Origin: Corallincola holothuriorum
GTDB lineage: Bacteria; Pseudomonadota; Gammaproteobacteria; Enterobacterales; Neiellaceae
DNA length: 64,000 nt
NCBI RefSeq assembly: GCF_003336225.1
Contig: NZ_QPID01000006.1
Location: forward strand, 230,207 to 294,206
Direction: 5' to 3'
The notes beneath the pieces were generated by a model that worked only from the letters and a program-made list of their open reading frames with translations, had not been told where the DNA came from and did no database searches. Position numbers and translations under genes: made by a program. Positions 34,379 to 43,146 of this stretch are shown piece by piece. The number at the start of each line of letters is the position of its first letter. Within the stretch, counting starts at the first letter, position 1.

Positions 34379-34720
34379 ATGAGTGATATTGTAAAACTTC
34401 AGTTTTCTGTAAAAACTAGTCAAGTCAGCTTGTGGTCATCTATCTGTACGCTGCTTGCCGAAGGTGGCAGCGGCGCAAAATTACAAGACTTATTCGACGA
34501 ACTGCAAGCGGATGCGGGTGATTTACTGGATGAGTTTTTTGACGAGTTTGATAGTGAACAGTTGTATGCTGAAAACTGGCATCATGAGGCGAATAGATTC
34601 GAAATAGAATTGTTGGCAGGGGGATTCGGCGAAGATCTTATTGAAGCATTAGAACCGATATTTTTGCAGCTTCCGGTCGAGGGTTTTGTCGCCAGCTTGG
34701 GTAGCGACAGTGGCAGTTAA
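34379..34720 (+). CDS. Small acidic cassette protein, copy 1 (unknown function)
   Basis: A 113-residue strongly acidic protein, MSDIVKLQFSVKTSQVSLWS at the start, with acidic helices (LQDLFDELQADAGDLLDEFF) and an LPVEGFVASLGSD end. An overlapping GTG immediately upstream is also possible. It is practically the same as copy 2; one visible difference is DEL versus DDL near residue 42. Such a small acidic protein coupled to a larger variable one recalls immunity or inhibitor partners, but no family is recognised. It is co-transcribed with the large gene. The ribosome site (GTAAG) is weak, suggesting translational coupling. Confidence 0.7.
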   Translation: MSDIVKLQFSVKTSQVSLWSSICTLLAEGGSGAKLQDLFDELQADAGDLLDEFFDEFDSEQLYAENWHHEANRFEIELLAGGFGEDLIEALEPIFLQLPVEGFVASLGSDSGS

Positions 34721-34892
34721 ATTGAGCGGTGTTAGTTGTGTGTTTAGCGGAACAAAGGTCTTCCAATCCCCGCTTTTCTGTTTCAATGCCGCTCTTGGTT
34801 TTAGACATAGATCAAAGGAAAAAACCATTAATCATCTGCGTCATTGACTTCAAAATAGGAAGGCCGATAGCTCACTCCCGCTGAATATGCCT

Positions 34893-34974
34893 TTACTCTT
34901 TGCTGCTCTTTTTATCCTGCATTTCAGTTTTTAAGGCTTTGTACTTTTGTTGGGCTTTAATGCGGATCGCTTTA
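34893..34974 (-). pseudogene. 3' fragment of the coiled-coil gene carried in the array (copy 2)
   Basis: Same 27-codon end of the gene at 36828-37109 as in copy 1, again broken at GATCGCTTTA. It sits between cassette 1 and cassette 2. The plus-strand extension of the large frame back to 34900 is only the antisense reading of this fragment. Confidence 0.85.
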
Positions 34975-35025
34975 GAAGTTTTTTACTTGATGAGGAATGG
35001 ATGCCCAATAAACCTAGGAGGACGA

Positions 35026-36291
35026 ATGAGCGAAACGTTGAATGAAACCAGCGCATTGGCGTTGCAGATGAAAATTATTGATGACCCTACGTGGCAACAA
35101 CAGCGTCAGGCACATTGGGATGAAGAGCATCAGGACGCTTATGCTGAATGCTGGCCACGCACTACAGTAAAGGCCGTTAAGCAACTCTTTATGCGGGGAG
35201 AAATCAATCGCAAAGGGCTCGCCAAGTTTTCGGCAGGGCAACGAATCCGGCTCTACTTCGATCACTTTCCGATACAAAGTCGAGAAGCGTTCGAGTTTAT
35301 TCTGGGGCAGCTTGAGGATGACGAAGTTAAAAAGTTCGATCAGAGCGTTAAAGCGGCAACATTTTTCTATGCATTGTTGAAAACGGAACCTGATATACGC
35401 TACGGCAGGTTTGCAGATCAGTCAAAAGCGCAGCGGTTAGCGATTTTTGACTGGTTTTGGGGTGACAAGTTTGACCTGAATAGACGGGTTCCCTGTTTAG
35501 TCGGAGGTTCTTCTCTGCCGATGCAAATAACTGCAATGGCTGTCTTGCGGCACTTTTTATCAAGCGTTTCTTCGTGGATGCTCTGTGCCGAGAAACATCA
35601 AGCTACACCACTTTGGTTGGAGCGCTCTGATTTTGCTTTATCAGCACTTTATCTGATTCATGATACGTCTTTTTCAACTGCGCAATATGAGGGATATGAT
35701 GGTGACGAAGAGCTATTTCAGGAGGGGCTATGGCGACTGCTGGCTGGCCCGATAAAAAGTGCTGCAAATAAGCTACCTACCCATATAAAAGAGATGAATC
35801 AGATACGTGATAAGCTGCTCGCTCGCTTCCGTGAGATAGCTGACCACAAACCTGCATTTGATACACTATGGCAGCACATAGATAAGCATGGTGTGGATTT
35901 TGAAAGGGAGATTAAAATCACCTTTACTCTGAGTGATGACCAGTTAACAGGGTGGCGCAGCCTGATTCTAAATGACAAACGTCCCACGTTGGTTGGTGAA
36001 AATGACGAGCATGAATGTTGGTGCTCTGCAAAAGCGCTAGACACGAAGTTGCGAAGAGTCCTTAAGCAATGCAACCCGTTACTTGAAGCAGCTTGGGACA
36101 ATGCCTTTGCAAACCATCAAGCGAGGGTGCAGTTCGATCGTCGAAATAATAGTAATGGTTCTATCATGCTCTTATATATCTTCCCCAAACAAGTAGAAGA
36201 TCTTGACGCGCTGGAAGTCAGTCTCATTGATATTGTTAGTCAGTTACCTGTCTCTGATTTATCCAGTTGGCAGTATTTCGGTCCAATTTAA
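35026..36291 (+). CDS. Large cassette protein, copy 2 (unknown function)
   Basis: A 421-residue paralogue of the protein at 33049, starting at the same MSETLNETS with the same AGGAGG leader. Front 65 residues are identical to copy 1. From QRIRLYFDHFPIQSREAFEF onward it is a mosaic of conserved blocks (SREAF.FILGQLE, QRLAIFDWFWGDKFDLNRRVPCLVGGSS, GPIKSA.NKLP.HIKEMNQIRDKL) and divergent ones. The region near 330-390 differs in sequence and is shorter: the acidic ADEEDLDEP stretch of copy 1 is missing. The common end SSWQYFGPI is kept. The pattern suggests diversifying interior and gene conversion at the ends. Function unknown. Confidence 0.75.
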   Translation: MSETLNETSALALQMKIIDDPTWQQQRQAHWDEEHQDAYAECWPRTTVKAVKQLFMRGEINRKGLAKFSAGQRIRLYFDHFPIQSREAFEFILGQLEDDEVKKFDQSVKAATFFYALLKTEPDIRYGRFADQSKAQRLAIFDWFWGDKFDLNRRVPCLVGGSSLPMQITAMAVLRHFLSSVSSWMLCAEKHQATPLWLERSDFALSALYLIHDTSFSTAQYEGYDGDEELFQEGLWRLLAGPIKSAANKLPTHIKEMNQIRDKLLARFREIADHKPAFDTLWQHIDKHGVDFEREIKITFTLSDDQLTGWRSLILNDKRPTLVGENDEHECWCSAKALDTKLRRVLKQCNPLLEAAWDNAFANHQARVQFDRRNNSNGSIMLLYIFPKQVEDLDALEVSLIDIVSQLPVSDLSSWQYFGPI

Positions 36292-36313
36292 TTTTGCGTA
36301 AGTAGCGTAAGTG

Positions 36314-36655
36314 ATGAGTGATATTGTAAAACTTCAGTTTTCTGTAAAAACTAGTCAAGTCAGCTTGTGGTCATCTATCTGTACGCTGCTTGCCGAAGGT
36401 GGCAGCGGCGCAAAATTGCAAGACTTATTCGACGACCTGCAAGCGGATGCGGGCGATTTACTGGATGAGTTTTTTGACGAGTTTGATAGTGAACAGTTGT
36501 ATGCTGAAAACTGGCATCATGAGGCGAATAGATTCGAAATAGAATTGTTGGCAGGGGGATTCGGCGAAGATCTTATTGAAGCATTAGAACCGATATTTCT
36601 GCAGCTTCCGGTAGAGGGTTTTGTCGCCAGCTTGGGTAGCGACAGTGGCAGTTAA
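36314..36655 (+). CDS. Small acidic cassette protein, copy 2 (unknown function)
   Basis: A 113-residue near-duplicate of 34379-34720, 22 bases after the large gene. Its conservation contrasts with the divergence of the large partner. This would fit a constant subunit serving variable partners, or simply recent gene conversion. No recognised fold; acidic throughout. Convergent with the intact coiled-coil gene, whose stop lies about 170 bases downstream. Confidence 0.7.
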   Translation: MSDIVKLQFSVKTSQVSLWSSICTLLAEGGSGAKLQDLFDDLQADAGDLLDEFFDEFDSEQLYAENWHHEANRFEIELLAGGFGEDLIEALEPIFLQLPVEGFVASLGSDSGS

Positions 36656-36827
36656 ATTGAGCGGTGTTAGTTGTGTGTTTAGCGGAACCAAGGTCTTCCA
36701 ATCCCCGCTTTTCTGTTTCAATGCCGCTCTTGGTTCTAGACATAGATCAAAGGAAAAAACCATTAATCATCTGCGTCATTGACTTCAAAATAGGAAGGCC
36801 GATAGCTCACTCCCGCTGAATATGCCT

Positions 36828-37109
36828 TTACTCTTTGCTGCTCTTTTTATCCTGCATTTCAGTTTTTAGGGCTTTGTACTTTTGTTGGGCTTTAATGCGG
36901 ATCGCTTTGGCGATCTTTAGTTCGCTTTGTAGTGTCTCTTTTTCCTGTTCATCGTTAGTTTCGTCGATCAGTTGTTGCAGCATATGGGATTTACGCTTCA
37001 GCTTATTCAACTTCTTTTTTACTCGTTCCAGCTGCTCTTTGTTGTGCTCGGCGTCCTCGGTGAGGAACCGATTAAACCAGCTGGCAAGACGTTCGATCGA
37101 CCTGTTCAC
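36828..37109 (-). CDS. Small coiled-coil protein, intact copy
   Basis: A 93-residue, lysine- and glutamate-rich helical protein (KEQLERVKKKLNKLKRKSHM, QQLIDETNDEQEKETLQSEL) with no signal peptide, probably a cytoplasmic coiled coil. The GTG start overlaps the TGA stop of the Na/Pi transporter gene (GTGA), with AGGAG eight bases upstream, so the two are translationally coupled. Its 3' end is the part copied into the cassette array at 32915-32996 and 34893-34974. Its function is not known; coupling suggests a transporter accessory role. Confidence 0.75.
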   Translation of the reverse strand: MNRSIERLASWFNRFLTEDAEHNKEQLERVKKKLNKLKRKSHMLQQLIDETNDEQEKETLQSELKIAKAIRIKAQQKYKALKTEMQDKKSSKE

Positions 37110-38992
37110 CCATTATCTCCTGCTTCTGTTTCAGACTGCTCTGATGCCAGTAGGGCTTCAACTTCATCGGGGGCCAGGGCGAGCTCTCTGCTGAGTACGC
37201 CTTCGCCGCCAGATCCTGCTGTCATCAATACTTCAACGGTATCTATCAGGTTCTTAGATATAGACCGACAGTAATGACTGTCGTTCATTAATGAGCTTGT
37301 CATTCTGGGGGTTAGCTCACGGTGACGGATAAGTTCGTCGAGTGCGTCATTGGAGATGACGTCATTTTTTTCTAGTGTCATGCGTAATTGGCTGATCACC
37401 AGCTCGGCGTCGTTGTCTTCCTGCGCGAGGGAATCGTGGCGGATAAAGTAGAGTCGTCGCAGTAAGAACGCAATTTGGCTGCGGATCTCGCCATATTGCT
37501 GACGAATATGCACATTATCTGACACCAGATATTGGCGCAGGTTTTTTTGCAGGTGTTTAATATCTTTGACTGCATTGACTAGATCGCGCGCGGTGGCTTT
37601 TATCGCAAATAGTTCTTTGCTTTGTGCGCTGTTCATTTCCGGCTGTGCCGTGGCTGCGAACGTAAACAGCTCGCTATAGACTGGTTGAATGTAACGCTGG
37701 TACAGCTCATCGATATCACAGAATGCATCTTTAGAAATCGGAGATTCAAGTTGCGAATTTAGGTCTTTATCTGATTCAACCACGGAACGATCCAACATGA
37801 GGCCGCGGGCAATAACGCCGTAGACGTTATCGAATAGATGATGGGTTTCCATGATCATCGATTTCAGTGCCGTATCAGGGTTATTTAGTACGGCTTTTTT
37901 AAGATAGAGCGGCTTCACCTGTTCACGCCTTCTATCGGGGCGGGACAGAGGCAACGATACGCTTTCTCGACGTTCATCGGTGCGCAGGTAGTGCTCCAAT
38001 CCGCGACACAGCGCTTTGATAAATGGCAACATCAGCGCGATACCTAAGGCGTTAAATAGCGTATGGAAAAGCGCGAGTTTTAGGGTGTAGTTCTGTTCGC
38101 CGATGCCGACGGTTTCGGCAATGCCATCCACCAAGTTAGCTAGCGGTACAATCAGTACCAATGCGGTGATACCCGTGACCAAGTTAAACACCAGATGCGC
38201 CGCAGCAAGGCGTTTACCTTCGATGTTCGCCCCCAACGCGCCGATGATGGCAGTGATGGTGGTGCCTACGTTGGCTCCGATCGCCAGCGCTAAGGCGTTG
38301 TAATAGGTGATTTGTCCGGCGGCTAGTGCGGTAATGATCAATACCAGGGTGGCATGGCTAGACTGCATGACCACGGTCGCGGCCATTCCCAATAAGGTGA
38401 AAATAAGCAGGCCAGCGATGCCATCCGCCATATAATCTGAGAGTACAATACTGGATTGAAAGGTTTCGAATCCCTCTTTCATATAGTGAATGCCAAGGAA
38501 CAGGAAACCGATACCGGCGAGCAGGTAACCCACTCCTTTTAAGGTTTTTAGTTTTTGGAACACCAGGATCACGCCAAACACTAACAACGGCATGGCGTAA
38601 GCGGAAATTTTTACTTTTAGGCCAAAAGCGGCGACCAGCCAGGCGCCCGTGGTTGTTCCCAGGTTTGCGCCAAAAATAATACCGACGCCTTGCATGAGGG
38701 GGAGTAATCCGGCACTGAGAAAGGAGATGGTAATAATGGTGACCAGTGAACTGGACTGCATCAGGGTCGTTGTGAGTACACCGAATGACAGGCTTTTCCA
38801 GAGTTTATTGGTGGTGCGCTTGAGTAGGCGCTCTAGAACACCGCCGGTGAAAGATTTAAAGCCGTCCTCTAGCGCTAACATACCAAACAGGAAAATAGCG
38901 ACGCCGGCTAAGATCTCCTTTAGCTGTGGCATGGCCCAAAAGCCGTAGCTTAATAGCACTAAGATTAATGGGAGAATGAGTTTCTTGATCAT
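37106..38992 (-). CDS. Na/Pi cotransporter family protein with PhoU-like domain
   Basis: A 628-residue protein. The N-terminal ~330 residues are about nine hydrophobic segments with two inverted Na_Pi_cotrans repeats, each with the QSS motif (TTLMQSSSLVTIITISF and VVMQSSHATLVLI) and the matching GANLGTTTG / GANVGTTITA motifs. The C-terminal ~280 residues are helical and PhoU-like (SMIMETHHLFDNVYGVIARGL, IKHLQKNLRQYLV). This is the bacterial NptA/YjbB-type plan for sodium-phosphate movement, often export. The ribosome site AAGGAGG lies only two bases from the ATG, unusually close. It leads an operon with the coiled-coil gene. Confidence 0.9.
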   Translation of the reverse strand: MIKKLILPLILVLLSYGFWAMPQLKEILAGVAIFLFGMLALEDGFKSFTGGVLERLLKRTTNKLWKSLSFGVLTTTLMQSSSLVTIITISFLSAGLLPLMQGVGIIFGANLGTTTGAWLVAAFGLKVKISAYAMPLLVFGVILVFQKLKTLKGVGYLLAGIGFLFLGIHYMKEGFETFQSSIVLSDYMADGIAGLLIFTLLGMAATVVMQSSHATLVLIITALAAGQITYYNALALAIGANVGTTITAIIGALGANIEGKRLAAAHLVFNLVTGITALVLIVPLANLVDGIAETVGIGEQNYTLKLALFHTLFNALGIALMLPFIKALCRGLEHYLRTDERRESVSLPLSRPDRRREQVKPLYLKKAVLNNPDTALKSMIMETHHLFDNVYGVIARGLMLDRSVVESDKDLNSQLESPISKDAFCDIDELYQRYIQPVYSELFTFAATAQPEMNSAQSKELFAIKATARDLVNAVKDIKHLQKNLRQYLVSDNVHIRQQYGEIRSQIAFLLRRLYFIRHDSLAQEDNDAELVISQLRMTLEKNDVISNDALDELIRHRELTPRMTSSLMNDSHYCRSISKNLIDTVEVLMTAGSGGEGVLSRELALAPDEVEALLASEQSETEAGDNG

Positions 38993-39207
38993 GACCTCCT
39001 TGGCTATCGTTCAGTATAGCCAACGCTTGTTTGCTGGGTGTGATCAAGAAAGCATTCGCATTCAATGACTTTTAATACGTTGACGTAGTCACACGCGGCC
39101 GATGGGCGTAGCATTTCGGGTACCTTCTAGGGCGATATCGTTCAGTGTGTTTTATCGCTTTTATCAGACAGGCCAAACGGGCATGAAACTGGATATTAGA
39201 GATTGTT

Positions 39208-39936
39208 GTGAGTGAACTGTTGATTTGGTCGATTTCGGCCTTAATGGTGTTGGCGGGTTGCTGGTTGCAATCGGCGCTGGGTTTTGGTCTGGCGATTGTC
39301 GCGGCGCCGATTATCGTGTTGATCAAGCCGGAATGGGTGCCCGTGATGCTCACTGTGGTGGCGCTGCCCCTGAGCGCCATGAATGTTTGGCAGTTACGGC
39401 ACCATATTCAACTGAGAATGATGGCGGTGCCTATTGTCGCCAGGGTGCCGGGTACGGTTATCGGCGTTTGGCTATTGATGACACTCAACGTGCAATGGCT
39501 ACAGATATCCGTGGCGACAGCGGTGCTGATGGCTGTGGTTATTTCGTTTTGGGGGCGTAAATTTGAAGCCACCCGAGGACGATTAGCTTGGGCGGGGCTT
39601 GTTTCGGGGGTGATGGGTTCGACCACTGCGGTCGGTGGCCCACCGTTAGCCTTGGTGATGCAACATGGTGAGCCATACCGGATCCGCGCCAATTTGTCGT
39701 TGTACTTTATGTGTTCCTGTCTGTTGAGTTTGGCTGGCTATAGTGTCGGTGGGATCTTAAATAGTGAGCTGTTATGGCAAAGCCTTAGCTTTGTACCAAT
39801 ATCAGTATTGGGGCTGATGCTGGGAACGCGTAGCCGTGGCTATATTGACGGTGGCCGGTTTCGCCCTATCTTAATGTGGCTTTGTGGCGTCGCAGGAACA
39901 GTGGCACTGGTTGGTGCTATTTGGGGAGGCATTTAG
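39208..39936 (+). CDS. TauE/SafE-family membrane permease
   Basis: A 242-residue membrane protein with about eight hydrophobic segments. Features include the N-terminal LQSALGFGLAIVAAPIIVLI motif and the repeat motif GLVSGVMGSTTAVGGPPLAL, typical of the TauE/SafE (PF01925) family of sulfite, sulfonate or other anion exporters. The start appears to be GTG (208-210), with only a weak upstream purine stretch. No neighbouring sulfur gene supports a substrate. Divergent from the Na/Pi transporter gene, with about 215 bases between. Confidence 0.85.
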   Translation: MSELLIWSISALMVLAGCWLQSALGFGLAIVAAPIIVLIKPEWVPVMLTVVALPLSAMNVWQLRHHIQLRMMAVPIVARVPGTVIGVWLLMTLNVQWLQISVATAVLMAVVISFWGRKFEATRGRLAWAGLVSGVMGSTTAVGGPPLALVMQHGEPYRIRANLSLYFMCSCLLSLAGYSVGGILNSELLWQSLSFVPISVLGLMLGTRSRGYIDGGRFRPILMWLCGVAGTVALVGAIWGGI

Positions 39937-40080
39937 GTCGGCTCGCTTAATTCGTGCCTCACTGGTTATTAATGATCGTTTACTTGGTTTTTAGGCTAGC
40001 GTTTATCGTTAATGCCAATGTAATGGTTAACAAAGTTTATGCTCCCATACTGATGATATGGGAACGATAGGAGTTCTAAG

Positions 40081-40962
40081 ATGCGTACACTTCACCTTTG
40101 CCGATTAGGCGCTACCTTGATGCTTGCTGGCATGAGTGCAGGTATTGTCACTGGCTGTGACAGCCAGAACCAGACGGTTCCAACTGAGCAAGCACAACAG
40201 GAAGAGACAATGGCAGCTAAGTTAGTGGGGAGCGCTAGCTACCGTGAAAGGATAGCTTTGCCGCCGGGTGCTGAGTTGGTTATATCGCTTGAAGATGTGT
40301 CGAAAGCGGATGCCGCGAGCGAAACTGTTGCGAGCTTAAGTCAAACTTTGACGACGGCGCCGCCTTACGAATTCGAATTAAGTTATGAGCCGGCCAAGTT
40401 AAAGCCGAAAGCACGATATAGCTTGCGTGGGCAGATATACATGGCTGACCAGCTGCTGTTTACAACCACACAAGCGTATCAGCCATTTGGCGTGCCACGG
40501 ATTGAAATGTTGCTTGAAAAGGTGGGTGGCAAACGCGCAGCGGTAGATGCGCCGGAGGTTGCTGTGGATGAGCCCACCGAGTCTCCTGCAGCGTCAGCTG
40601 TCGATATCAGTGCCGTTATCGGGGATTGGACGTTGTTATCTCTTAACGGTGATGTGTTGGCTAACACAGCAGAAGAATCAAATCTGAAATTGACCTTGAT
40701 GACCAGTGGTTCGGCATCAGGTTTCTCAGGATGTAATCATTTTCGTGGCGACTACGTGATCAGTACGGAAGGAGAGGGTAGACCCACACTCTCTTTTGGG
40801 CCCATTGCTGGTACACGAAAGATGTGTCAGCGCATCATGGAGGTGGAATCTGCGATGTTGACTATGCTGTCTCAAAGCAAGTACTTCACCGTGACAAAAC
40901 ATCAGCTGAATTTACTCAATGGCGATGAAGTTGAGATTGCAACCTTGGTTCGCGGGCAATAG
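40081..40962 (+). CDS. Lipoprotein with YbaY-like and META (HslJ) domains
   Basis: A 293-residue lipoprotein. Signal peptide with lipobox IVTGC (Cys 26). A YbaY/YscW-type beta domain follows (about 45-150; SYRERIALPPGAELVISLEDVSK, YSLRGQIYMADQLLFTTTQAY). After an alanine- and proline-rich linker comes a META domain (about 180-290; IGDWTLLSLNG, GFSGCNHFRGDYVI, GTRKMCQRIMEVE, with the pair of Cys). Such proteins sit in the outer membrane or periplasm and are linked to envelope stress and heat or novobiocin resistance (HslJ). AGGAG seven bases before the ATG. Single gene. Confidence 0.88.
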   Translation: MRTLHLCRLGATLMLAGMSAGIVTGCDSQNQTVPTEQAQQEETMAAKLVGSASYRERIALPPGAELVISLEDVSKADAASETVASLSQTLTTAPPYEFELSYEPAKLKPKARYSLRGQIYMADQLLFTTTQAYQPFGVPRIEMLLEKVGGKRAAVDAPEVAVDEPTESPAASAVDISAVIGDWTLLSLNGDVLANTAEESNLKLTLMTSGSASGFSGCNHFRGDYVISTEGEGRPTLSFGPIAGTRKMCQRIMEVESAMLTMLSQSKYFTVTKHQLNLLNGDEVEIATLVRGQ

Positions 40963-41056
40963 CATACGGCGCTGTGATGATAAAGCATTCGCGTGGGGCT
41001 GATGGTTTCGTTCAAGCCCTTACAAATATGGCTAAGCTAGGTAGACGGATATCTCT

Positions 41057-41731
41057 TTGGAACCCTCAATTTTACTTGTTGAAGATGAAGCCGACATTGC
41101 TGAAATGGTGGTGAAATTCATTCAGGCGGCAGGCTTTAATGTTACCCACTTTTCTACAGGGGTTGGGGTTACGGAGTTTGTGCAACAGCATCGTCCCGAT
41201 TTGGTGTTACTGGATCTGATGTTGCCAGGCAAAGATGGTTTAACCTGCTGTAAAGAGATCAGAGCTTTTTCAGAAGTGCCTATCATCATGGTAACGGCCA
41301 AAACGGAAGAGGTTGACCGTTTGATTGGGCTTGAGATCGGTGCGGATGACTACGTATGTAAGCCGTTTAGCGCACCTGAACTGGTGATGAGAATAAAGGC
41401 GATTTTTCGACGTATTCAACCAAAGTCTGCGCCAGCAAAGCAGCTTCTTTTAGATCATGAGCGATTTACGGCCAGTTATGGTGACGTCAGTGAGCAGCTT
41501 ACTGCGGTAGAGTTTAACTTGTTGGCCTTATTACACAGTCAGCCCGGCCGTATCTATTCACGGCAACAGATCATGGATCTGGTATACAAAGACTATCGCG
41601 TGATATCTGATCGCACGGTAGACAGCCATATCCGAAACCTGCGCAAGAAGCTTAAGTGTCTTAATATGCCAGCTGAGCCAGTCTGCTCCGTTTATTCAGT
41701 GGGCTATAAGTACGAACCAGCGGCAAGCTAG
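41057..41731 (+). CDS. OmpR/PhoB-family response regulator
   Basis: A 224-residue regulator: receiver domain (1-118) with acidic pocket E9/D10, phospho-acceptor D53 (VLLDLMLPGKDG), T80 region (MVTAKTEE) and K102 (YVCKPFS). A C-terminal winged helix follows (about 130-224; LTAVEFNLLALLHSQPGRIY, YRVISDRTVDSHIRNLRKKL). It probably starts at TTG (41057) with GGAT upstream, since the N-terminus aligns with the family there. No kinase is adjacent. The nearest is the TPR-linked kinase at 43721-45919, on the other strand three genes away and the likely partner. Confidence 0.9.
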   Translation: MEPSILLVEDEADIAEMVVKFIQAAGFNVTHFSTGVGVTEFVQQHRPDLVLLDLMLPGKDGLTCCKEIRAFSEVPIIMVTAKTEEVDRLIGLEIGADDYVCKPFSAPELVMRIKAIFRRIQPKSAPAKQLLLDHERFTASYGDVSEQLTAVEFNLLALLHSQPGRIYSRQQIMDLVYKDYRVISDRTVDSHIRNLRKKLKCLNMPAEPVCSVYSVGYKYEPAAS

Positions 41732-41918
41732 TCGAAGCGTACAATGCAAAAAAGCAGGGTGCGTGGCCATTCGCTGCGTATTTACTGAATTATCCCTGGT
41801 TACACCTCTGACCTGCACAATCTCCACAATCGCTGCACATTTCTGTTTGATACTTCTCCTGAGCTAAAGCAAAGCGCTTACCAGTTATGCGCTTTCAATC
41901 GATTCAGTGGAGTTTTTC

Positions 41919-42146
41919 ATGTGTGTTGCAAACCACAACGTCAGCCAGCATTTTAGTAAATGTTCTGAGACATCAAGATTTATCGAACAATCACCATTCT
42001 TGAAGCTTGCCGTAGAGCAAGCCCCCGGGGTCACCATAGACCACGCCAAAGAGCTGATAATGTTACTGAACATGATGGCGTCCGATGACACATTGCATTC
42101 GGGAATACGGCGCCAAGCAGAAGAAACATTGGCACTAATCGAGTAA
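41919..42146 (+). CDS. Small hypothetical protein (75 aa)
   Basis: A 75-residue protein starting MCVANHNVSQHFSKCSETSR, with GTGGAG five bases upstream. A GTG four codons earlier is possible but would use that same ribosome site. It is hydrophilic and probably helical, with an N-terminal stretch holding two Cys and two His. No family recognised. It lies 28 bases before the membrane protein at 42175 and probably forms an operon with it. Confidence 0.55.
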   Translation: MCVANHNVSQHFSKCSETSRFIEQSPFLKLAVEQAPGVTIDHAKELIMLLNMMASDDTLHSGIRRQAEETLALIE

Positions 42147-42174
42147 ACGAGCAAACCAGGGACGGTAAGCAAAT

Positions 42175-42987
42175 ATGGCTACAAGCTATCAGCAGCAAAT
42201 CGTTGGCAAGCTGCATTGCACAGTTATAAAAGCGCACTTATGGATAAATAAGTGCGCTATTCCGATCTTGTTTAGCTTAATTTCAATATGGTTACTGGCG
42301 CTGTTTGTTAAGGTGAACCTGCTTCCGTCAAGTGACGAAATCGGGTCTAACAACGCTGACCTCATTGTTTTTACGCCTGTGTCTTTGCCGCAAGATAGCG
42401 AGCCATGGCTGGATTTAGGCAGAGGAGAATCCAGCGAAGCCGTGGTCAATCAGTTAGCGGAGATGTTAAAGGGAGCTGGCAGCGGTTTTGATGTTGTTTT
42501 CGGCGAAGGAGGGGAGATCAAGTTGCTGCCGCAACATCTGCCATTGAAAAGGTCGGACCAAATATCTGCAGCCGCACAAGGTCTTCGCCAAAATTTGAGT
42601 CGCCTATATGGCGTTAGCCAACGACGAGACCAGCTAATGGCAGTTGAGGATGCTGATAGCAGTCGTCAGTTTCTAGTTAACTATATGCGTGATGCTAATC
42701 TGGAACTTTTATGGCGCTTGGAAGCCGCCAAGATGAGCCATGACCTGCACCCGTCAGATCATTTGCCTGATTCGGATCGGCTGGCCATCAATACGCTACG
42801 TCATAGTGATCACTGGCGAGAGATAAAACTTGCGCGGGAAGTGCTTGGCGCCTGTAAGTTAGGACGAAGCATGATCAATAGGGTGTCACTCGATGAGCCA
42901 TCCCAAACGCCTGTCATCCCCACCGATTTCATCGCCAGTGCACAGCCGGCAAGCTTGCAGGTGGTAGGACTCTCTATAGGGCATTAG
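42175..42987 (+). CDS. Single-pass membrane protein, unknown function
   Basis: A 270-residue protein with a single strong hydrophobic helix at about 28-50 (CAIPILFSLISIWLLALFVK) and a larger soluble part after it, probably periplasmic. The soluble domain is mixed alpha/beta (EPWLDLGRGESSEAVVNQLA, FLVNYMRDANLELLWRLEAA). No recognised motif. It follows a small hypothetical gene and lies between a response regulator and a sensor kinase, so a link to that signalling pair is possible but unproven. Confidence 0.6.
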   Translation: MATSYQQQIVGKLHCTVIKAHLWINKCAIPILFSLISIWLLALFVKVNLLPSSDEIGSNNADLIVFTPVSLPQDSEPWLDLGRGESSEAVVNQLAEMLKGAGSGFDVVFGEGGEIKLLPQHLPLKRSDQISAAAQGLRQNLSRLYGVSQRRDQLMAVEDADSSRQFLVNYMRDANLELLWRLEAAKMSHDLHPSDHLPDSDRLAINTLRHSDHWREIKLAREVLGACKLGRSMINRVSLDEPSQTPVIPTDFIASAQPASLQVVGLSIGH

Positions 42988-43146
42988 ACGCTATGTCAGC
43001 TTTTTTTAGCGAGCGCTTTATGTTGCTTAACTCCTGCATTTGTCGCTGTAGATCATGGCAGCCTAAGTATATCTCTATATGGCGTTGAGAATTCATTAGT
43101 CTAAGTGCTATAACCTGCTGAATACAATTACTTTACTGGTGAATTT

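Larger units (their letters stand above)
32638..36909. repeat. Tandem array of a two-gene cassette (two full units plus a partial one)
   Basis: The block from the end of the small gene, through the intergenic part, an 82-base tail of the neighbouring coiled-coil gene, and the first ~65 codons of the large gene recurs with a period of about 1.93-1.98 kb. Joint positions are 32638, about 34615 and about 36550. Units differ at only scattered bases in these shared parts (for example GCTTTAGGAG versus GCTTTAGAAG). The interior of the large gene has diverged strongly. The last unit runs into the intact coiled-coil gene, where similarity stops near 36909. The pattern indicates repeated duplication with one junction inside that gene, followed by homogenisation of the ends. 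Confidence 0.88.

Noticed and set aside
34900-35025. Upstream extension of large cassette protein copy 2 (MLLFLSCIS...)
   Set aside because: This part is the antisense of the coiled-coil gene fragment; the AGGAGG-linked ATG at 35026 is the start shared with copy 1.
36835-37194. 119-codon plus-strand frame opposite the coiled-coil and Na/Pi genes
   Set aside because: Antisense shadow of two well-supported coupled genes.
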